Positions 27,743-36,874 of a stretch of 64,000 bases of DNA are shown in pieces. Source of the DNA: Hydrogenophaga sp. Root209 (GTDB lineage Bacteria; Pseudomonadota; Gammaproteobacteria; Burkholderiales; Burkholderiaceae_C); assembly GCF_001428625.1 (NCBI RefSeq), contig NZ_LMIE01000034.1:1-64000 (forward strand). The letters run 5' to 3'. The notes beneath the pieces were generated by a model that made no database searches, was not told where the DNA came from, and saw nothing but the letters and a program-made list of their open reading frames with translations. How positions within the stretch are numbered: position 1 is the first letter of the stretch; each line of letters begins with the position of its first letter. Made by a program: the position numbers and the translations under genes.

Positions 27743-28909
27743 ATGACTACCACCCACGACAGCGAACGCGCTGAACAACTGACCATGCTGCGCGAAAGCG
27801 CGCTAAGTTTCGTCACCAAAGAATCACCACTCAACCGTGCCCGCGCCCTGCGCCAACAGGTGCCGGGCTACGACCGCCGCTTCTGGAGCGCCCTGGCCGA
27901 GCAGGGCTGGACCGGGCTGCTGGTGCCCGAACAATTGGGCGGCTACGCCCAGGGTTTCGCTGAGATGGCCGAGGTGGCGGCCGCCCTGGCTTCTCAGGTC
28001 GCGCCCGAACCGGTGGTGCCGGTGCTGGTGTTTGCCGGCCGGCTGCTGTCCCATGTGGGTGCCACCGAGCTATCGATGCGTCTCTTGACCGAACTCGCCG
28101 AGGGTCGCACGCTACCCGCCGTGGCCTGGCAGGAAGATGTAACCGGCGCGAAAGACCAGCCCGGTCTGGCCGCGACCCGGCTGGAGCGCCAGGGCGACTC
28201 CCTGCTGATACATGGCTACAAGCGCCATGTACGCCCCGGTGCCGGGGCCGACGGCTACATCGTCAGCGCCACCAACCCACAAGGTCTGGTCCTGGTGTGG
28301 GTGCCGGCAGATGCATCCGGCCTTACCCTGTCGAGCCAGCCGCTGGCCGACGGCAGCTATGCAGCACAGCTCAACTTGAACAGCGTTCGCCTGCCCGCCA
28401 GCCACCTGCTGGCCGAAGGGGCCGCCGCCGCGGCCGCGCTGACCCGCGCCTACGACGAAACCCTGGTACTGGCCAGCGTTGAACTGCTGGCCCTTGTGCG
28501 CAGCATGCTGACCATGACACAAGACTACCTGCGAACGCGGATCCAGTTCGGCAAGCCGATAGGCAGCTTCCAGTCACTGCAGCACCGCACTGTGGACCTG
28601 TTGATTCAGCAGGAACTGACTGCCAGCGTGGTGACGCAGGCTCTGGCCCTGCTAGATGACCCGGCCGCCGACGCCAGCGCGCGCTCTGCCCTGGCAAGCC
28701 GCGTCAAGTCGCGCGCGTCGGATGCGGGGCTGCAGGTGGCGCGGGAGGCGGTGCAACTGCACGGCGCCATCGGCGTCACCGACGAATACGACCTGGGCCT
28801 GTATCTGCAGCGTGCTCTGGTGTTGGCCGCCTGGCTGGGCAATGGCAACCAGCAGCGCCGCCGCTACGCCAACCTCACCCAAAACGCCACCGCGCAGGAG
28901 CACGCATGA
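27743..28909 (+). CDS. Acyl-CoA dehydrogenase-like subunit, probably non-catalytic
   Basis: A 388-residue protein with the acyl-CoA dehydrogenase fold but poorly kept active-site motifs: the TEPxxGSD loop is replaced by WQEDVTGAKDQPG, and no catalytic Glu is evident at either known position. The FAD-adenine contact region (RIQFGKPIGSFQSLQHR) and the QLHGAIGVTDEYDL helix are kept. It overlaps the next dehydrogenase by 4 bp (ATGA). This layout matches the alpha2-beta2 dehydrogenases of steroid and dicarboxylic acid (PimC/PimD-like) pathways, where one subunit is degenerate. No good ribosome site precedes the chosen ATG. Confidence 0.82.
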   Translation: MTTTHDSERAEQLTMLRESALSFVTKESPLNRARALRQQVPGYDRRFWSALAEQGWTGLLVPEQLGGYAQGFAEMAEVAAALASQVAPEPVVPVLVFAGRLLSHVGATELSMRLLTELAEGRTLPAVAWQEDVTGAKDQPGLAATRLERQGDSLLIHGYKRHVRPGAGADGYIVSATNPQGLVLVWVPADASGLTLSSQPLADGSYAAQLNLNSVRLPASHLLAEGAAAAAALTRAYDETLVLASVELLALVRSMLTMTQDYLRTRIQFGKPIGSFQSLQHRTVDLLIQQELTASVVTQALALLDDPAADASARSALASRVKSRASDAGLQVAREAVQLHGAIGVTDEYDLGLYLQRALVLAAWLGNGNQQRRRYANLTQNATAQEHA

Positions 28910-30075
28910 ACACCACCGCCTCCACTTCCACTGACTGGAATGCGTTCGACAACGCCAGCTTTCGCGCCACACTGCGCGAATTCTTTGAAGAACATTTCCC
29001 CAGCGAATGGCGCTACCCGCAACGGCGCCTGCGCTGGTCCGAAATCGGCCCTTGGTACCTGAGGCTTTCAGAAAAAGGCTGGGTCGCGCCGAGTTGGCCC
29101 ACGCAGTACGGCGGCATGGGACTCTCACCCGAGAAACTCATCATCTTCATTGAAGAGCAGGAGCGCTGGGGCGTGGCGCGCGCGCCCGACATGGGCATCA
29201 CCATGGTCGGCCCGCTGCTGATCAACCATGGCAACGACGCCCAGCGCGCCTACTACCTGCCCAAGATCATTTCCGGTGAGCACATCTGGTGCCAGGGTTA
29301 CTCGGAACCCAATTCGGGCTCCGACCTGGCCAGTCTGCGCACCGAGGCGGTGGTCGATGGCAACGATTTTATCGTCAACGGGCAAAAGACCTGGACCACG
29401 CTGGCACAGGACGCCACCCACTTTTTCCTGCTGGTGCGCACCGACAAATCGGCCAAGAAGCAGGAAGGCATCAGCTTTTTGCTGGTCGACATGAACACGC
29501 CGGGCATCACGGTGCGCCCCATCCGCAACATCGCGGGCAGCGAAGACTTCTGCGAGGTCTTCCTGGAAAACGTGCGCGTGCCGCGCACCAGCATCGTCGG
29601 CGAGCTTAACAAGGGCTGGACCATCGCCAAGGCGCTGCTCGGATTCGAGCGCATCTTCCTGGGCAGCCCCAAACAAAGCCAGTACGCGCTGGCGCGCGTG
29701 CAGGAAGCCGCGCAGCGCCTCGGCCTGTTCGAAGACACCGGCTTCGTGGACCGCTACACCAAGCTGGCGCTGGACGTGTCCGACCTGGGCGCGCTCTATG
29801 GCCGTTTCATCGATCAAGTCAAGCGCGGCGAAACCCTGGGACCCGATGTCTCGATGCTCAAGCTGTTCGCCACCGAAACCTATTCGCGGCTGGCCGACCT
29901 GCTGGTCGATGTCATGGGATCGAGTGGCGGCACGCCCGGCTCCACAGCCCTGCCCGGTGGCAAAACCGATGCGTTGACCACCTTCTACAATGCGCGCCCG
30001 GCCACCATCTACGGCGGCAGCAACGAAGTGCAACGCAACATCCTGGCTTCCAGCGTGCTGAAGTTGCCGTCATGA
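28906..30075 (+). CDS. Acyl-CoA dehydrogenase, catalytic partner of a heteromeric pair
   Basis: A 389-residue acyl-CoA dehydrogenase with a good SEPNSGSD loop (133-140) and GQKTWTTLA. The C-terminal motif is ATIYGGSNEVQRNI, so the classical Glu is Gly, and the base is more likely Glu248 (LGFERIFLG). N-terminal SEWRYPQRR and WPTQYGG are features of the large subunits of PimC/ChsE-type heteromers. Both ends overlap neighbours by 4 bp (ATGA). With the degenerate subunit before it, a mixed tetramer acting on a bulky or dicarboxylic acyl-CoA is likely. The pairing is inferred from gene order and motifs. Confidence 0.88.
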   Translation: MNTTASTSTDWNAFDNASFRATLREFFEEHFPSEWRYPQRRLRWSEIGPWYLRLSEKGWVAPSWPTQYGGMGLSPEKLIIFIEEQERWGVARAPDMGITMVGPLLINHGNDAQRAYYLPKIISGEHIWCQGYSEPNSGSDLASLRTEAVVDGNDFIVNGQKTWTTLAQDATHFFLLVRTDKSAKKQEGISFLLVDMNTPGITVRPIRNIAGSEDFCEVFLENVRVPRTSIVGELNKGWTIAKALLGFERIFLGSPKQSQYALARVQEAAQRLGLFEDTGFVDRYTKLALDVSDLGALYGRFIDQVKRGETLGPDVSMLKLFATETYSRLADLLVDVMGSSGGTPGSTALPGGKTDALTTFYNARPATIYGGSNEVQRNILASSVLKLPS

Positions 30076-30479
30076 GCGCATCGGGCTATCCGGCATTTGA
30101 CGGCTGCGGCCCGGACGCGCTGTTCGCGCAAGGGTTGGCGCAAGGTCGCTTTAAAATCCAATGTTGCAGCGCCTGCGGTCAGCATGTGTTTTATCCGCGC
30201 GCGCTGTGCACCCATTGCGGCTCGGCCCAGCTCGACTGGATTGAACCCAGCGGGGTCGGCTGCGTCTATTCCAGCACCACGGTGCGCCGCAAGCCGCAAG
30301 CCGGTGGCGACTACAACGTGGCGCTGGTGGACCTAGCCGAAGGGCCGCGGCTGATGTCGCGCATCGATGGCATTGCACCCGACCAGGTGCGCATCGGCAT
30401 GCGGGTGCAGGCGCGCGTGATCGACGATCCTGCCAAGGGCAAGTTGCTGGTCTTCATCCCCGAGGGCGCCACACCATGA
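30072..30479 (+). CDS. DUF35 OB-fold protein with zinc ribbon (second copy)
   Basis: A 135-residue DUF35 protein. Zinc-ribbon cysteines are in CSAC and CTHC near the N-terminus, followed by the OB-fold strands VYSSTTVRRKP and VALVDLAEGPRL. It overlaps the preceding dehydrogenase by 4 bp and stands 61 bp before the thiolase-like gene at 30541. As with the pair at 2276-3852, it probably forms a complex with that thiolase-like protein and supplies part of the CoA or acyl binding site. The two DUF35 proteins are paralogues of moderate similarity. Confidence 0.88.
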   Translation: MSASGYPAFDGCGPDALFAQGLAQGRFKIQCCSACGQHVFYPRALCTHCGSAQLDWIEPSGVGCVYSSTTVRRKPQAGGDYNVALVDLAEGPRLMSRIDGIAPDQVRIGMRVQARVIDDPAKGKLLVFIPEGATP

Positions 30480-30540
30480 GCGCCGCGTCGGGCCGTTCCC
30501 AAGCAAGCTCGCACCGCAGTGCGCAGCACGAAGGTCCTCC

Positions 30541-31698
30541 ATGAGCACCATCTCTCCCCTGCGCGGCGCGGCCGCCATCGTGGGTGCCAGCCTGGGCGGC
30601 GTGCCCATGGCCCCCGGTCGCAGCGCGCTCGAAATTCTGGGCGAAGCGGTGCACGGCGCGCTGGCCGATGCAGGCTTGAAGCTGTCCGATGTCGATGGCC
30701 TGTTCACCGGCTCGTCCTATCACTTCCTTGCAGGTTTATCGGTGGCCGAATATCTGGGTATCCATCCCAAGTTCTGCGAAGCCACGATGGTCGGCGGCTC
30801 GTCTTATGTGGGCCACCTGCTCACTGCGGCCATGGCGCTGCACACCGGCCAGTGCGACGTGGCGCTCATTTGCTACGGCAGCAACCAGGGCTCGGGCTTC
30901 GGCAAGCTCAAGTCGATGGCCGAAACGCCCTTGTACGAGGCGCCATACGAGCCACGCTACCCGATCTCCAGCTACGCCCTGGCCGCAGCGCGCCACATGC
31001 ACCAATACGGCACCACGCGCGAGGACCTGGCGCACATCGCGGTGGCAGCGCGCCAGTGGGCACAACTCAATCCGCTGGCCCACACGCGAGATCCACTCAG
31101 CATCGGACAGGTGCTGGCTTCGCGGCTGGTGAGCGATCCGCTGTCGGTGCTCGATTGCTGCCTGGTCACCGACGGCGGCGGCGCCCTGGTGCTGGTGCGC
31201 AGCGAGCGGGCACGCGACTTTCCCAAACCGCCGGTCTATGTCCTAGGCACGGCTGCGGCCACCTGGCACCGCCAGATCGGCTCCATGCCCGACCTGACTG
31301 TCACCGCAGCCGCCGAGTCCGGGCCGCGCGCCTTTGCCATGGCCGGTCTGGCACCGAAGGACGTGGACGTGCTGGGGTTGTACGACGCCTTCACCATCAA
31401 CACGCTGCTGTTCCTCGAAGACCTGGGCTTTTGCGCCAAGGGAGAAGGTGGCGCTTTCGTGCGCAACGGGCGCATCGCACCGGGGGGCGATTTGCCGGTC
31501 AATACCAATGGCGGCGGTCTGTCGTGCTGTCACCCTGGCATGTACGGCATGTTCCTGCTGATCGAGGCCGTGCAGCAACTGCGCGCCGAGGCCGGCGACC
31601 GCCAGGTACCGGGCGCAGAGATCGCCCTGTGTCACGGCAACGGCGGCGTTCTCTCCAGCCAGGTGACGGCCCTGCTGGGCACGGCCGCCACCGTCTGA
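30541..31698 (+). CDS. Thiolase-like (SCP2-type) protein lacking the nucleophilic Cys (second copy)
   Basis: A 385-residue paralogue of the protein at 2683. The nucleophile segment is EATMVGGSSYVGH (residues 80-92) with no Cys at the thiolase position; a Cys79 just before it probably is not equivalent. The His motif CCHPGMYG and the end CHGNGG are kept. Expected role is C-C bond cleavage of a hydroxyacyl-CoA or a related reaction, together with the DUF35 protein, by analogy to Ltp2-type aldolases. It is not a classical ketothiolase. A short 30-bp gap leads to the SDR gene. Confidence 0.86.
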   Translation: MSTISPLRGAAAIVGASLGGVPMAPGRSALEILGEAVHGALADAGLKLSDVDGLFTGSSYHFLAGLSVAEYLGIHPKFCEATMVGGSSYVGHLLTAAMALHTGQCDVALICYGSNQGSGFGKLKSMAETPLYEAPYEPRYPISSYALAAARHMHQYGTTREDLAHIAVAARQWAQLNPLAHTRDPLSIGQVLASRLVSDPLSVLDCCLVTDGGGALVLVRSERARDFPKPPVYVLGTAAATWHRQIGSMPDLTVTAAAESGPRAFAMAGLAPKDVDVLGLYDAFTINTLLFLEDLGFCAKGEGGAFVRNGRIAPGGDLPVNTNGGGLSCCHPGMYGMFLLIEAVQQLRAEAGDRQVPGAEIALCHGNGGVLSSQVTALLGTAATV

Positions 31699-31728
31699 TT
31701 TTTCAAATCAACAACCAGGAGTCATTTC

Positions 31729-32649
31729 ATGAGCAAGGGCAACATGCTGCAAGACAAAGTCGCCGTGGTCACCGGCGCGGGCCGGGGCATCGGCCGCGAC
31801 ATCGCACTGATGATGGCGGCGCAAGGCGCCAAGGTGGTGGTCAACGACATCGGCGCCTCGGTCGGCGGCGAAGGCAATGACGCCAGCCACGGCCAGCAGG
31901 TGGTCAACGAGATCAAGGCCGCTGGCGGCCAGGCCGTTCTCAGCACCGACAGCGTCTCGACCTGGCCCACGGCCAACCGCATCATCGAATGCGCGGCCGA
32001 CACCTTCGGGCGCATCGACATCGTCGTCAACAACGCCGGCATCCTGCGCGACCGCCTGTTCTTCAACATGTCGCCCGAGGAGTGGAGCGCCGTCATCGAC
32101 GTGCACCTCAACGGCAGCTTCTTCACTTCGCGCGCCGCCGCCCCGCACTTCAAGACGCAGAAGTCGGGTGCCTATGTGCACATGACTTCCACGTCCGGCC
32201 TGATCGGCAACCTGGGCCAGGCCAACTACGCCGCTGCCAAGCTGGGCATCGTGGCCATGTCGCGCCACATCGCCGGCGACATGCAACGCTACAACGTGCG
32301 TTCCAACTGCATCTCGCCGTTCGCCTGGAGCCGCATGATCGGCGCCATCCCCACCGACACACCCGAGCAGCAGGCACGCGTGGAAAAACTAAAAAAACTC
32401 GGTACCGAGCAGATTGCGCCCATGGCCACCTTCCTGGCCAGCGATGCCGCAGCCGACGTCACGGCCCAGATCTTCGCCGTGCGCGGCAACGAGATTTTCC
32501 TCATGAGCCAGTCGCGCCCGATCCGCGGCATGCACACCGCCGAGGGCTGGACACCCGAGACCATCGCCGAGCGCGTGTTGCCCGCCATGAAGCAGAACTT
32601 CTATCCGCTGGAGAGCTCGAACATCGTGTTCTCCTGGGATCCCGTCTGA
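31729..32649 (+). CDS. SDR, (3R)-hydroxyacyl-CoA dehydrogenase type (MFE-2-like)
   Basis: A 306-residue short-chain dehydrogenase with all motifs intact: TGAGRGIG (15-22), NNAG (101-104), Ser in MTSTSG about 153-155, Tyr167 and Lys171 (YAAAK). The long loop VVVNDIGASVGGEG after the second strand is the mark of the 17-beta-HSD4/MFE-2 dehydrogenase domain, so it should oxidise a (3R)-hydroxyacyl-CoA with NAD. The hydratase-2 gene follows 11 bp later, giving the two activities of MFE-2 as separate proteins. AGGAG precedes the ATG by 7 bases. Confidence 0.9.
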   Translation: MSKGNMLQDKVAVVTGAGRGIGRDIALMMAAQGAKVVVNDIGASVGGEGNDASHGQQVVNEIKAAGGQAVLSTDSVSTWPTANRIIECAADTFGRIDIVVNNAGILRDRLFFNMSPEEWSAVIDVHLNGSFFTSRAAAPHFKTQKSGAYVHMTSTSGLIGNLGQANYAAAKLGIVAMSRHIAGDMQRYNVRSNCISPFAWSRMIGAIPTDTPEQQARVEKLKKLGTEQIAPMATFLASDAAADVTAQIFAVRGNEIFLMSQSRPIRGMHTAEGWTPETIAERVLPAMKQNFYPLESSNIVFSWDPV

Positions 32650-32660
32650 CGTCATCTGCC

Positions 32661-33506
32661 ATGGCGATCAACTACGAGAAACTGATGGCATGGCCGTTCG
32701 AGGACGTTCGCCATCGCTACACCCAGCGCGACACCATGCTCTACGCACTGGGCGTGGGCCTGGGCACCGACCCGACCAACGAGACCGAGCTGCGCTTTGT
32801 CTATGAAAAGAACCTGCTGGCGCTGCCCACGCTGCCGGTGGTGCTGGGCTATCCCGGCATGTGGCTCAAGGACCCGGCCACCGGCGTTGACTGGGTGCGG
32901 CTGGTGCATGGCGAACAGGGCTTGCGCCTGCACCGGCCGGTGCCGCCCGAGGGGCGCACGCGGGTGAGCCAGATCATCGACAAGGGGCCGGACAAGGGGG
33001 CTCTGATCTACACCGAGCGCACGGTGACGGACGCCACCAGCGGCGAACTGCTGGCCACGCTGACCTCGACCACCTTCTGCCGCGCCGACGGTGGCTTTGG
33101 CGGCCCGGCCGGGCCGGTCAAAACCGTGCATGAGCTGCCCACGCGCGCGCCTGATCACAGCGACGATTTCGCCACCCAGCCGCGTGCCGCGCTGATCTAC
33201 CGCCTCTCGGGCGACTACAACCCGCTGCACGCCGAACCCGCGGTGGCAAGCGCCGCTGGTTTCAAGCAGCCCATCCTGCACGGCCTGGCCACCTACGGCA
33301 TCGCCGGCTGGGCACTCACCCAGCGCGTCTGCGGCGGCGACCCGAGCGCCCTGCAGTCGCTGGATGTGCGTTTTTCGTCACCCGTTTACCCCGGCGAAAC
33401 GATACGCACCGAGCTCTGGGTGGATGGCAAGGTCGTTTCCTTTCGCGCCCGCGCCGTCGAACGCGACATCGTCGTGCTGAACAACGGACGCGCCGAGCTG
33501 CGCTGA
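32661..33506 (+). CDS. MaoC-type enoyl-CoA hydratase 2
   Basis: A 281-residue double hot-dog protein of the hydratase-2 type. The active-site motif YRLSGDYNPLH gives Asp185, Asn187 and His190, followed by GFKQPILHGL, as in the hydratase domain of MFE-2. It would hydrate trans-2-enoyl-CoA to the (3R)-hydroxy form, matching the (3R)-specific SDR just before it. The ATG at 32661 is chosen because homologues start near MAINYEKLMAWPF; a longer in-frame extension runs through the SDR gene and is spurious. Confidence 0.9.
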   Translation: MAINYEKLMAWPFEDVRHRYTQRDTMLYALGVGLGTDPTNETELRFVYEKNLLALPTLPVVLGYPGMWLKDPATGVDWVRLVHGEQGLRLHRPVPPEGRTRVSQIIDKGPDKGALIYTERTVTDATSGELLATLTSTTFCRADGGFGGPAGPVKTVHELPTRAPDHSDDFATQPRAALIYRLSGDYNPLHAEPAVASAAGFKQPILHGLATYGIAGWALTQRVCGGDPSALQSLDVRFSSPVYPGETIRTELWVDGKVVSFRARAVERDIVVLNNGRAELR

Positions 33507-33557
33507 CCGTCCTTTGCCTTTCATTTTCGTTTTCAATTTTTTTCAAGGAGCCTCAAC

Positions 33558-34361
33558 ATGAACTACGCTGACTTTCAATTCCTCAAGTTCGACCACAAGC
33601 CCAACGGCGTGCTGGTCATCACCATCAACCGCCCCGAGGTCATGAATGCCACCAATGGCCGGCTGCACTGGGAGCTGACCAAGATCTGGGGCGTGGTCAC
33701 TGACGATGCCAAGACCAAGGTGGCGGTCATCACCGGCGCGGGCGACCAGGCCTTCTCGGCCGGCGGCGACCTGGAATGGGTGGCCGGCATGGTCGGCAAC
33801 CCGAAGGAAATCGCCAACACCATGACCGAGGCTTCGGACGTGGTCTACAACATGATGGCCTGCGACAAGCCCATCATCTCGGCCATCAACGGCGTGGCCG
33901 TCGGTGCCGGTCTGGCAGTCGCCTTCCTGGCCGACATCAGCATCATGGCCGAGGAGGCCAAGATTACCGACGGCCATGTCAAGATCGGCGTCGCCGCCGG
34001 CGACCACGCAGCCATTCTGTGGCCGCTGCTGTGCGGCATGGCCAAGGCCAAGTACTACCTGATGACGGCCGAGTTCGTGAACGGCAAGGAAGCCGAGCGC
34101 ATCGGTCTGGTCAGCCTGTGCGTGCCGCGCGCCGAGCTGATGGACAAGGCCATGGCCGTGGCCAACAAACTGGCCAATGGCAGCCAGCAGGCGATCCGCT
34201 TCACCAAGCGCTCGCTCAACGGCTGGATGAACGTGGCGCGCCCGATCTTCGAGAGCTCGCTGGCGATGGAAATGCTGTGCTTCCTGGGCGAAGACGCCAA
34301 GGAGGGCGTGGCCTCGGTGCGCGAGAAGCGCGCGCCCAAGTTCCCCTCGGCCCAGGTCTGA
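33558..34361 (+). CDS. Crotonase-family protein with both catalytic Glu replaced
   Basis: A 267-residue crotonase. Oxyanion segments are present ([10 protein letters not shown] and [12 protein letters not shown]), but the two hydratase glutamates are Ala120 and His140 (ITDGHVKIG), followed by the unusual [10 protein letters not shown]. It therefore cannot be a classical hydratase; members with such changes do isomerisation, thioester hydrolysis or retro-Claisen cleavage. AAGGAG is 7 bases before the ATG. It stands between hydratase-2 and an acyl-CoA dehydrogenase. Function is open. Confidence 0.86.
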   Translation: MNYADFQFLKFDHKPNGVLVITINRPEVMNATNGRLHWELTKIWGVVTDDAKTKVAVITGAGDQAFSAGGDLEWVAGMVGNPKEIANTMTEASDVVYNMMACDKPIISAINGVAVGAGLAVAFLADISIMAEEAKITDGHVKIGVAAGDHAAILWPLLCGMAKAKYYLMTAEFVNGKEAERIGLVSLCVPRAELMDKAMAVANKLANGSQQAIRFTKRSLNGWMNVARPIFESSLAMEMLCFLGEDAKEGVASVREKRAPKFPSAQV

Positions 34362-34427
34362 TTGAGTTCGCTCCTTCTCCCGCTGGGGGAAGGAGCCAAA
34401 ACGCCCCACCACACAGGAGAACACCCC

Positions 34428-35594
34428 ATGGATTTCGCACTGACCCAAGAACAACGGATGATCTACGAGTACGGCGACCGTATCTCGAAGCAGTTCGACC
34501 ACAATTACTGGCGCGGCTACGCCGACAAGAACGAGCGCCCCACCGAGCTGTACCAGCAGATCACCAACGACGGTTTTCTCGGCATCATGGTGCCCGAGGC
34601 CTATGGCGGTGCCGGCCAGGGCATGACCGAGATGCTGCTGTTCATGGAGGGACTGGCCAACAACGGCATTCCGCTGCTGAACCTGGTGGTCGGCCCGACC
34701 ATGACCATGGGTCTGCTGGCCAAGCACGCCAGCGAGGACATGAAGCGCCGCTTTCTGCCGGGCGGCTGCTCCGGCGACATCAAGTTCTGCTTCGCCATCA
34801 CCGAACCGAACGCCGGCTCCAACTCGATCGAGATCACCAGCATCGCCAAGTCCGATGGCCAGGGCGGCTTCAAGCTCAACGGCCAGAAGGTCTACATCAC
34901 CGACGCCAACTGCGCCGACTACGCCATGGTCGTGACCCGCACCACAGCGCGCGCTGACGTGAAGAAAAAGACCGACGGCTTCACCATCTTCATGGTCGAC
35001 ATGAAGAAAAAAGGCATCAGCAAGACACTGATTCCGATTGCCTTCCCGGTGCCAGAAACGCAGTGGCAGCTGTTCTTTGACAACGTGGAGCTCACCGAGG
35101 CCGATGTGCTGGGCGAAGTCGGCAAAGGCTTCAACATCCTGTTCGACACGCTCAACCCCGAGCGCATCATCCTGTCGGGCTTGTGTACCGGCGTCGGACG
35201 CTTTGCCTTGAAGAAGGCCGTGGCCTATGCCAACGACCGCAAGGTGTTCAACAACACCCCCATCGGCGCCTACCAGGGCGTGCAGCACCCGCTGGCGATT
35301 GCCCGCTGCGAGATCGAGATGGCCTCACTGATGGCGCTAAAGGCCGCCTGGGCCTTCGACCAGGGCCTGCCTGCCGGGGAGTTTTCCAACATCGCCAAGT
35401 ACGCGGGTGCCGAAGCCGGCATCCACGCCGTTGACGCGGCGATCCAGACCCATGGCGGCAACGGTTTCACCAAGGAATACGGCATTTACGACCTGTACGG
35501 TCTGGTGCGGTTGCTGCGCACGGCCCCGTTGAACCGCGAGCTGGTGTTGAACTACATCGCGGAGCATGTGATGGGCCTGCCGCGCTCCTATTGA
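34428..35594 (+). CDS. Acyl-CoA dehydrogenase (paralogue of 26495)
   Basis: A 388-residue acyl-CoA dehydrogenase closely patterned on the gene at 26495: MDFALTQEQ start, TEPNAGSNSIEIT loop, probable base Glu245 in LNPERIILSG and the ending EHVMGLPRSY. The GGNGFTKEYG helix is typical. The ATG at 34428 has AGGAG about 8 bases upstream; the upstream in-frame codons are a GC-rich spacer. The following CoA-transferase gene starts 9 bp after its stop. Confidence 0.9.
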   Translation: MDFALTQEQRMIYEYGDRISKQFDHNYWRGYADKNERPTELYQQITNDGFLGIMVPEAYGGAGQGMTEMLLFMEGLANNGIPLLNLVVGPTMTMGLLAKHASEDMKRRFLPGGCSGDIKFCFAITEPNAGSNSIEITSIAKSDGQGGFKLNGQKVYITDANCADYAMVVTRTTARADVKKKTDGFTIFMVDMKKKGISKTLIPIAFPVPETQWQLFFDNVELTEADVLGEVGKGFNILFDTLNPERIILSGLCTGVGRFALKKAVAYANDRKVFNNTPIGAYQGVQHPLAIARCEIEMASLMALKAAWAFDQGLPAGEFSNIAKYAGAEAGIHAVDAAIQTHGGNGFTKEYGIYDLYGLVRLLRTAPLNRELVLNYIAEHVMGLPRSY

Positions 35595-35603
35595 CAGGCC
35601 ACC

Positions 35604-36821
35604 ATGGGTAACAACGCTCCCCTGCCCGCCTTTGGTGCCCTGGCCGGCCTGAAGGTGATTGACCTCTCACGCGTGCTCGGTGGCCCGTACTGCGGACAGA
35701 TTTTGGCCGACCACGGCGCGCAGGTCATCAAGGTCGAGCCGCCCGCTGGCGACGAGACCCGCGCCTGGGGCCCACCCTTTGCCGACGACGGCACGGCGGC
35801 CTACTACAACGGCCTGAACCGCAACAAGCGCGACATCGTGATCGACCTGTCCAAGCCCGAAGGGCGCGAGATTGTGCTCAAGTTGCTGGCAGACGCTGAC
35901 GTGCTGATCGAGAACTTCAAGATCGGCACGCTGGAGCGCTGGGGCATCGGCTATGAACAGACGCTGCGCGAGCGCTTCCCGCGCCTGATCCACTGCCGGG
36001 TCAGCGGCTTCGGCGCCGATGGGCCGCTCGGCGGCGCGCCTGGCTACGACGCGGTGGCACAGGCACTGGGCGGCCTGATGAGCGTCAACGGCACGCCGGA
36101 CACCGGCCCGCTGCGGGTCGGTGTCCCGGTGGTCGACATCACCACCGGCCTGTCGGCCGTGATAGGCGTGCTACTGGCGGTGATCGAGCGGCAGCGCTCC
36201 GGGCGCGGGCAGTTCGTCGAGGCCACGCTGTACGACACCGCCGTGTCGCTGCTGCATCCGCAAAGTGCAAACTGGTTGCAGTCGGGCCAGACACCCAGGC
36301 TCAGCGGCAATGCGCACTCCAACATCGTGCCCTACGACAAGTTTCCGACCCGGACCTGCGAGGTCTTCCTGGGCATCGGCAACAACGGGCAGTGGAAAAA
36401 ACTGTGCGAGTTCCTCGGCCATCCCGACATGGCCAGCGAGCCGCGCTTTGCCACCAACGCCGAGCGTTTTCGCCATCGCGACGAACTGCGCGCCTTGCTA
36501 GAGGCGCAGTTGCAAGAGGTGGATGGCGAACAGCTGTGCCGTGACCTACTGGCCGCCGGTATTCCGGCCGGCGCCGTCAGGGCCATTCCGCAGGTATTGA
36601 CGGACCCCCACACCCTGCATCGGGACATGGTGGTGCAGGTCGAGGGTGTGCCTGGCATCGGCATCCCGGTCAAGCTGTCACGCACACCGGGGCGCGCCCA
36701 CAGCGCGCCGCCGCGCTTCGGCCAACACACACGTGAGCTGCTGACGGAGCACGGCTACGGCGCCGCCACCATTGATGCCCTGATCGCACGGGGAAGCATC
36801 GTAGAACACGTTGCGACATGA
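35604..36821 (+). CDS. Family III CoA-transferase (CaiB/BaiF)
   Basis: A 405-residue formyl-CoA-transferase-family protein that moves CoA from one acyl-CoA to another acid. It has the N-terminal LKVIDLSRVLGGPYCGQ, the IENFKIGTLERWGIGY segment and the catalytic Asp149 in PGYDAVAQA. The QRSGRGQFVEATLYD segment is also typical. As the last gene of the operon it could load the pathway substrate with CoA taken from a pathway product such as a dicarboxylic acyl-CoA, saving ATP; donor and acceptor cannot be read from sequence. Confidence 0.9.
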   Translation: MGNNAPLPAFGALAGLKVIDLSRVLGGPYCGQILADHGAQVIKVEPPAGDETRAWGPPFADDGTAAYYNGLNRNKRDIVIDLSKPEGREIVLKLLADADVLIENFKIGTLERWGIGYEQTLRERFPRLIHCRVSGFGADGPLGGAPGYDAVAQALGGLMSVNGTPDTGPLRVGVPVVDITTGLSAVIGVLLAVIERQRSGRGQFVEATLYDTAVSLLHPQSANWLQSGQTPRLSGNAHSNIVPYDKFPTRTCEVFLGIGNNGQWKKLCEFLGHPDMASEPRFATNAERFRHRDELRALLEAQLQEVDGEQLCRDLLAAGIPAGAVRAIPQVLTDPHTLHRDMVVQVEGVPGIGIPVKLSRTPGRAHSAPPRFGQHTRELLTEHGYGAATIDALIARGSIVEHVAT

Positions 36822-36856
36822 ACTCTGCCTGCCAGAGACTAGGGGAAACCCCATAT

Positions 36857-36874
36857 ACCTAACTAATGTTAGGT
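36857..36874. promoter_or_regulatory. Palindromic operator, site A
   Basis: Perfect 7-bp arms ACCTAAC and GTTAGGT separated by TAAT. It lies 135 bp before the ABC ATPase start and 36 bp after the CoA-transferase stop. It shares CTAACTA-NN-GTTAG with sites B (45477) and C (51241), so one dimeric regulator probably reads all three. TetR-type repressors bind sites of this size and form. Confidence 0.6.

Noticed and set aside
33543-35288. A frame of about 580 codons on the - strand across a crotonase and a dehydrogenase gene
   Set aside because: It crosses the boundary of two well-supported + strand genes and has no domain signature.
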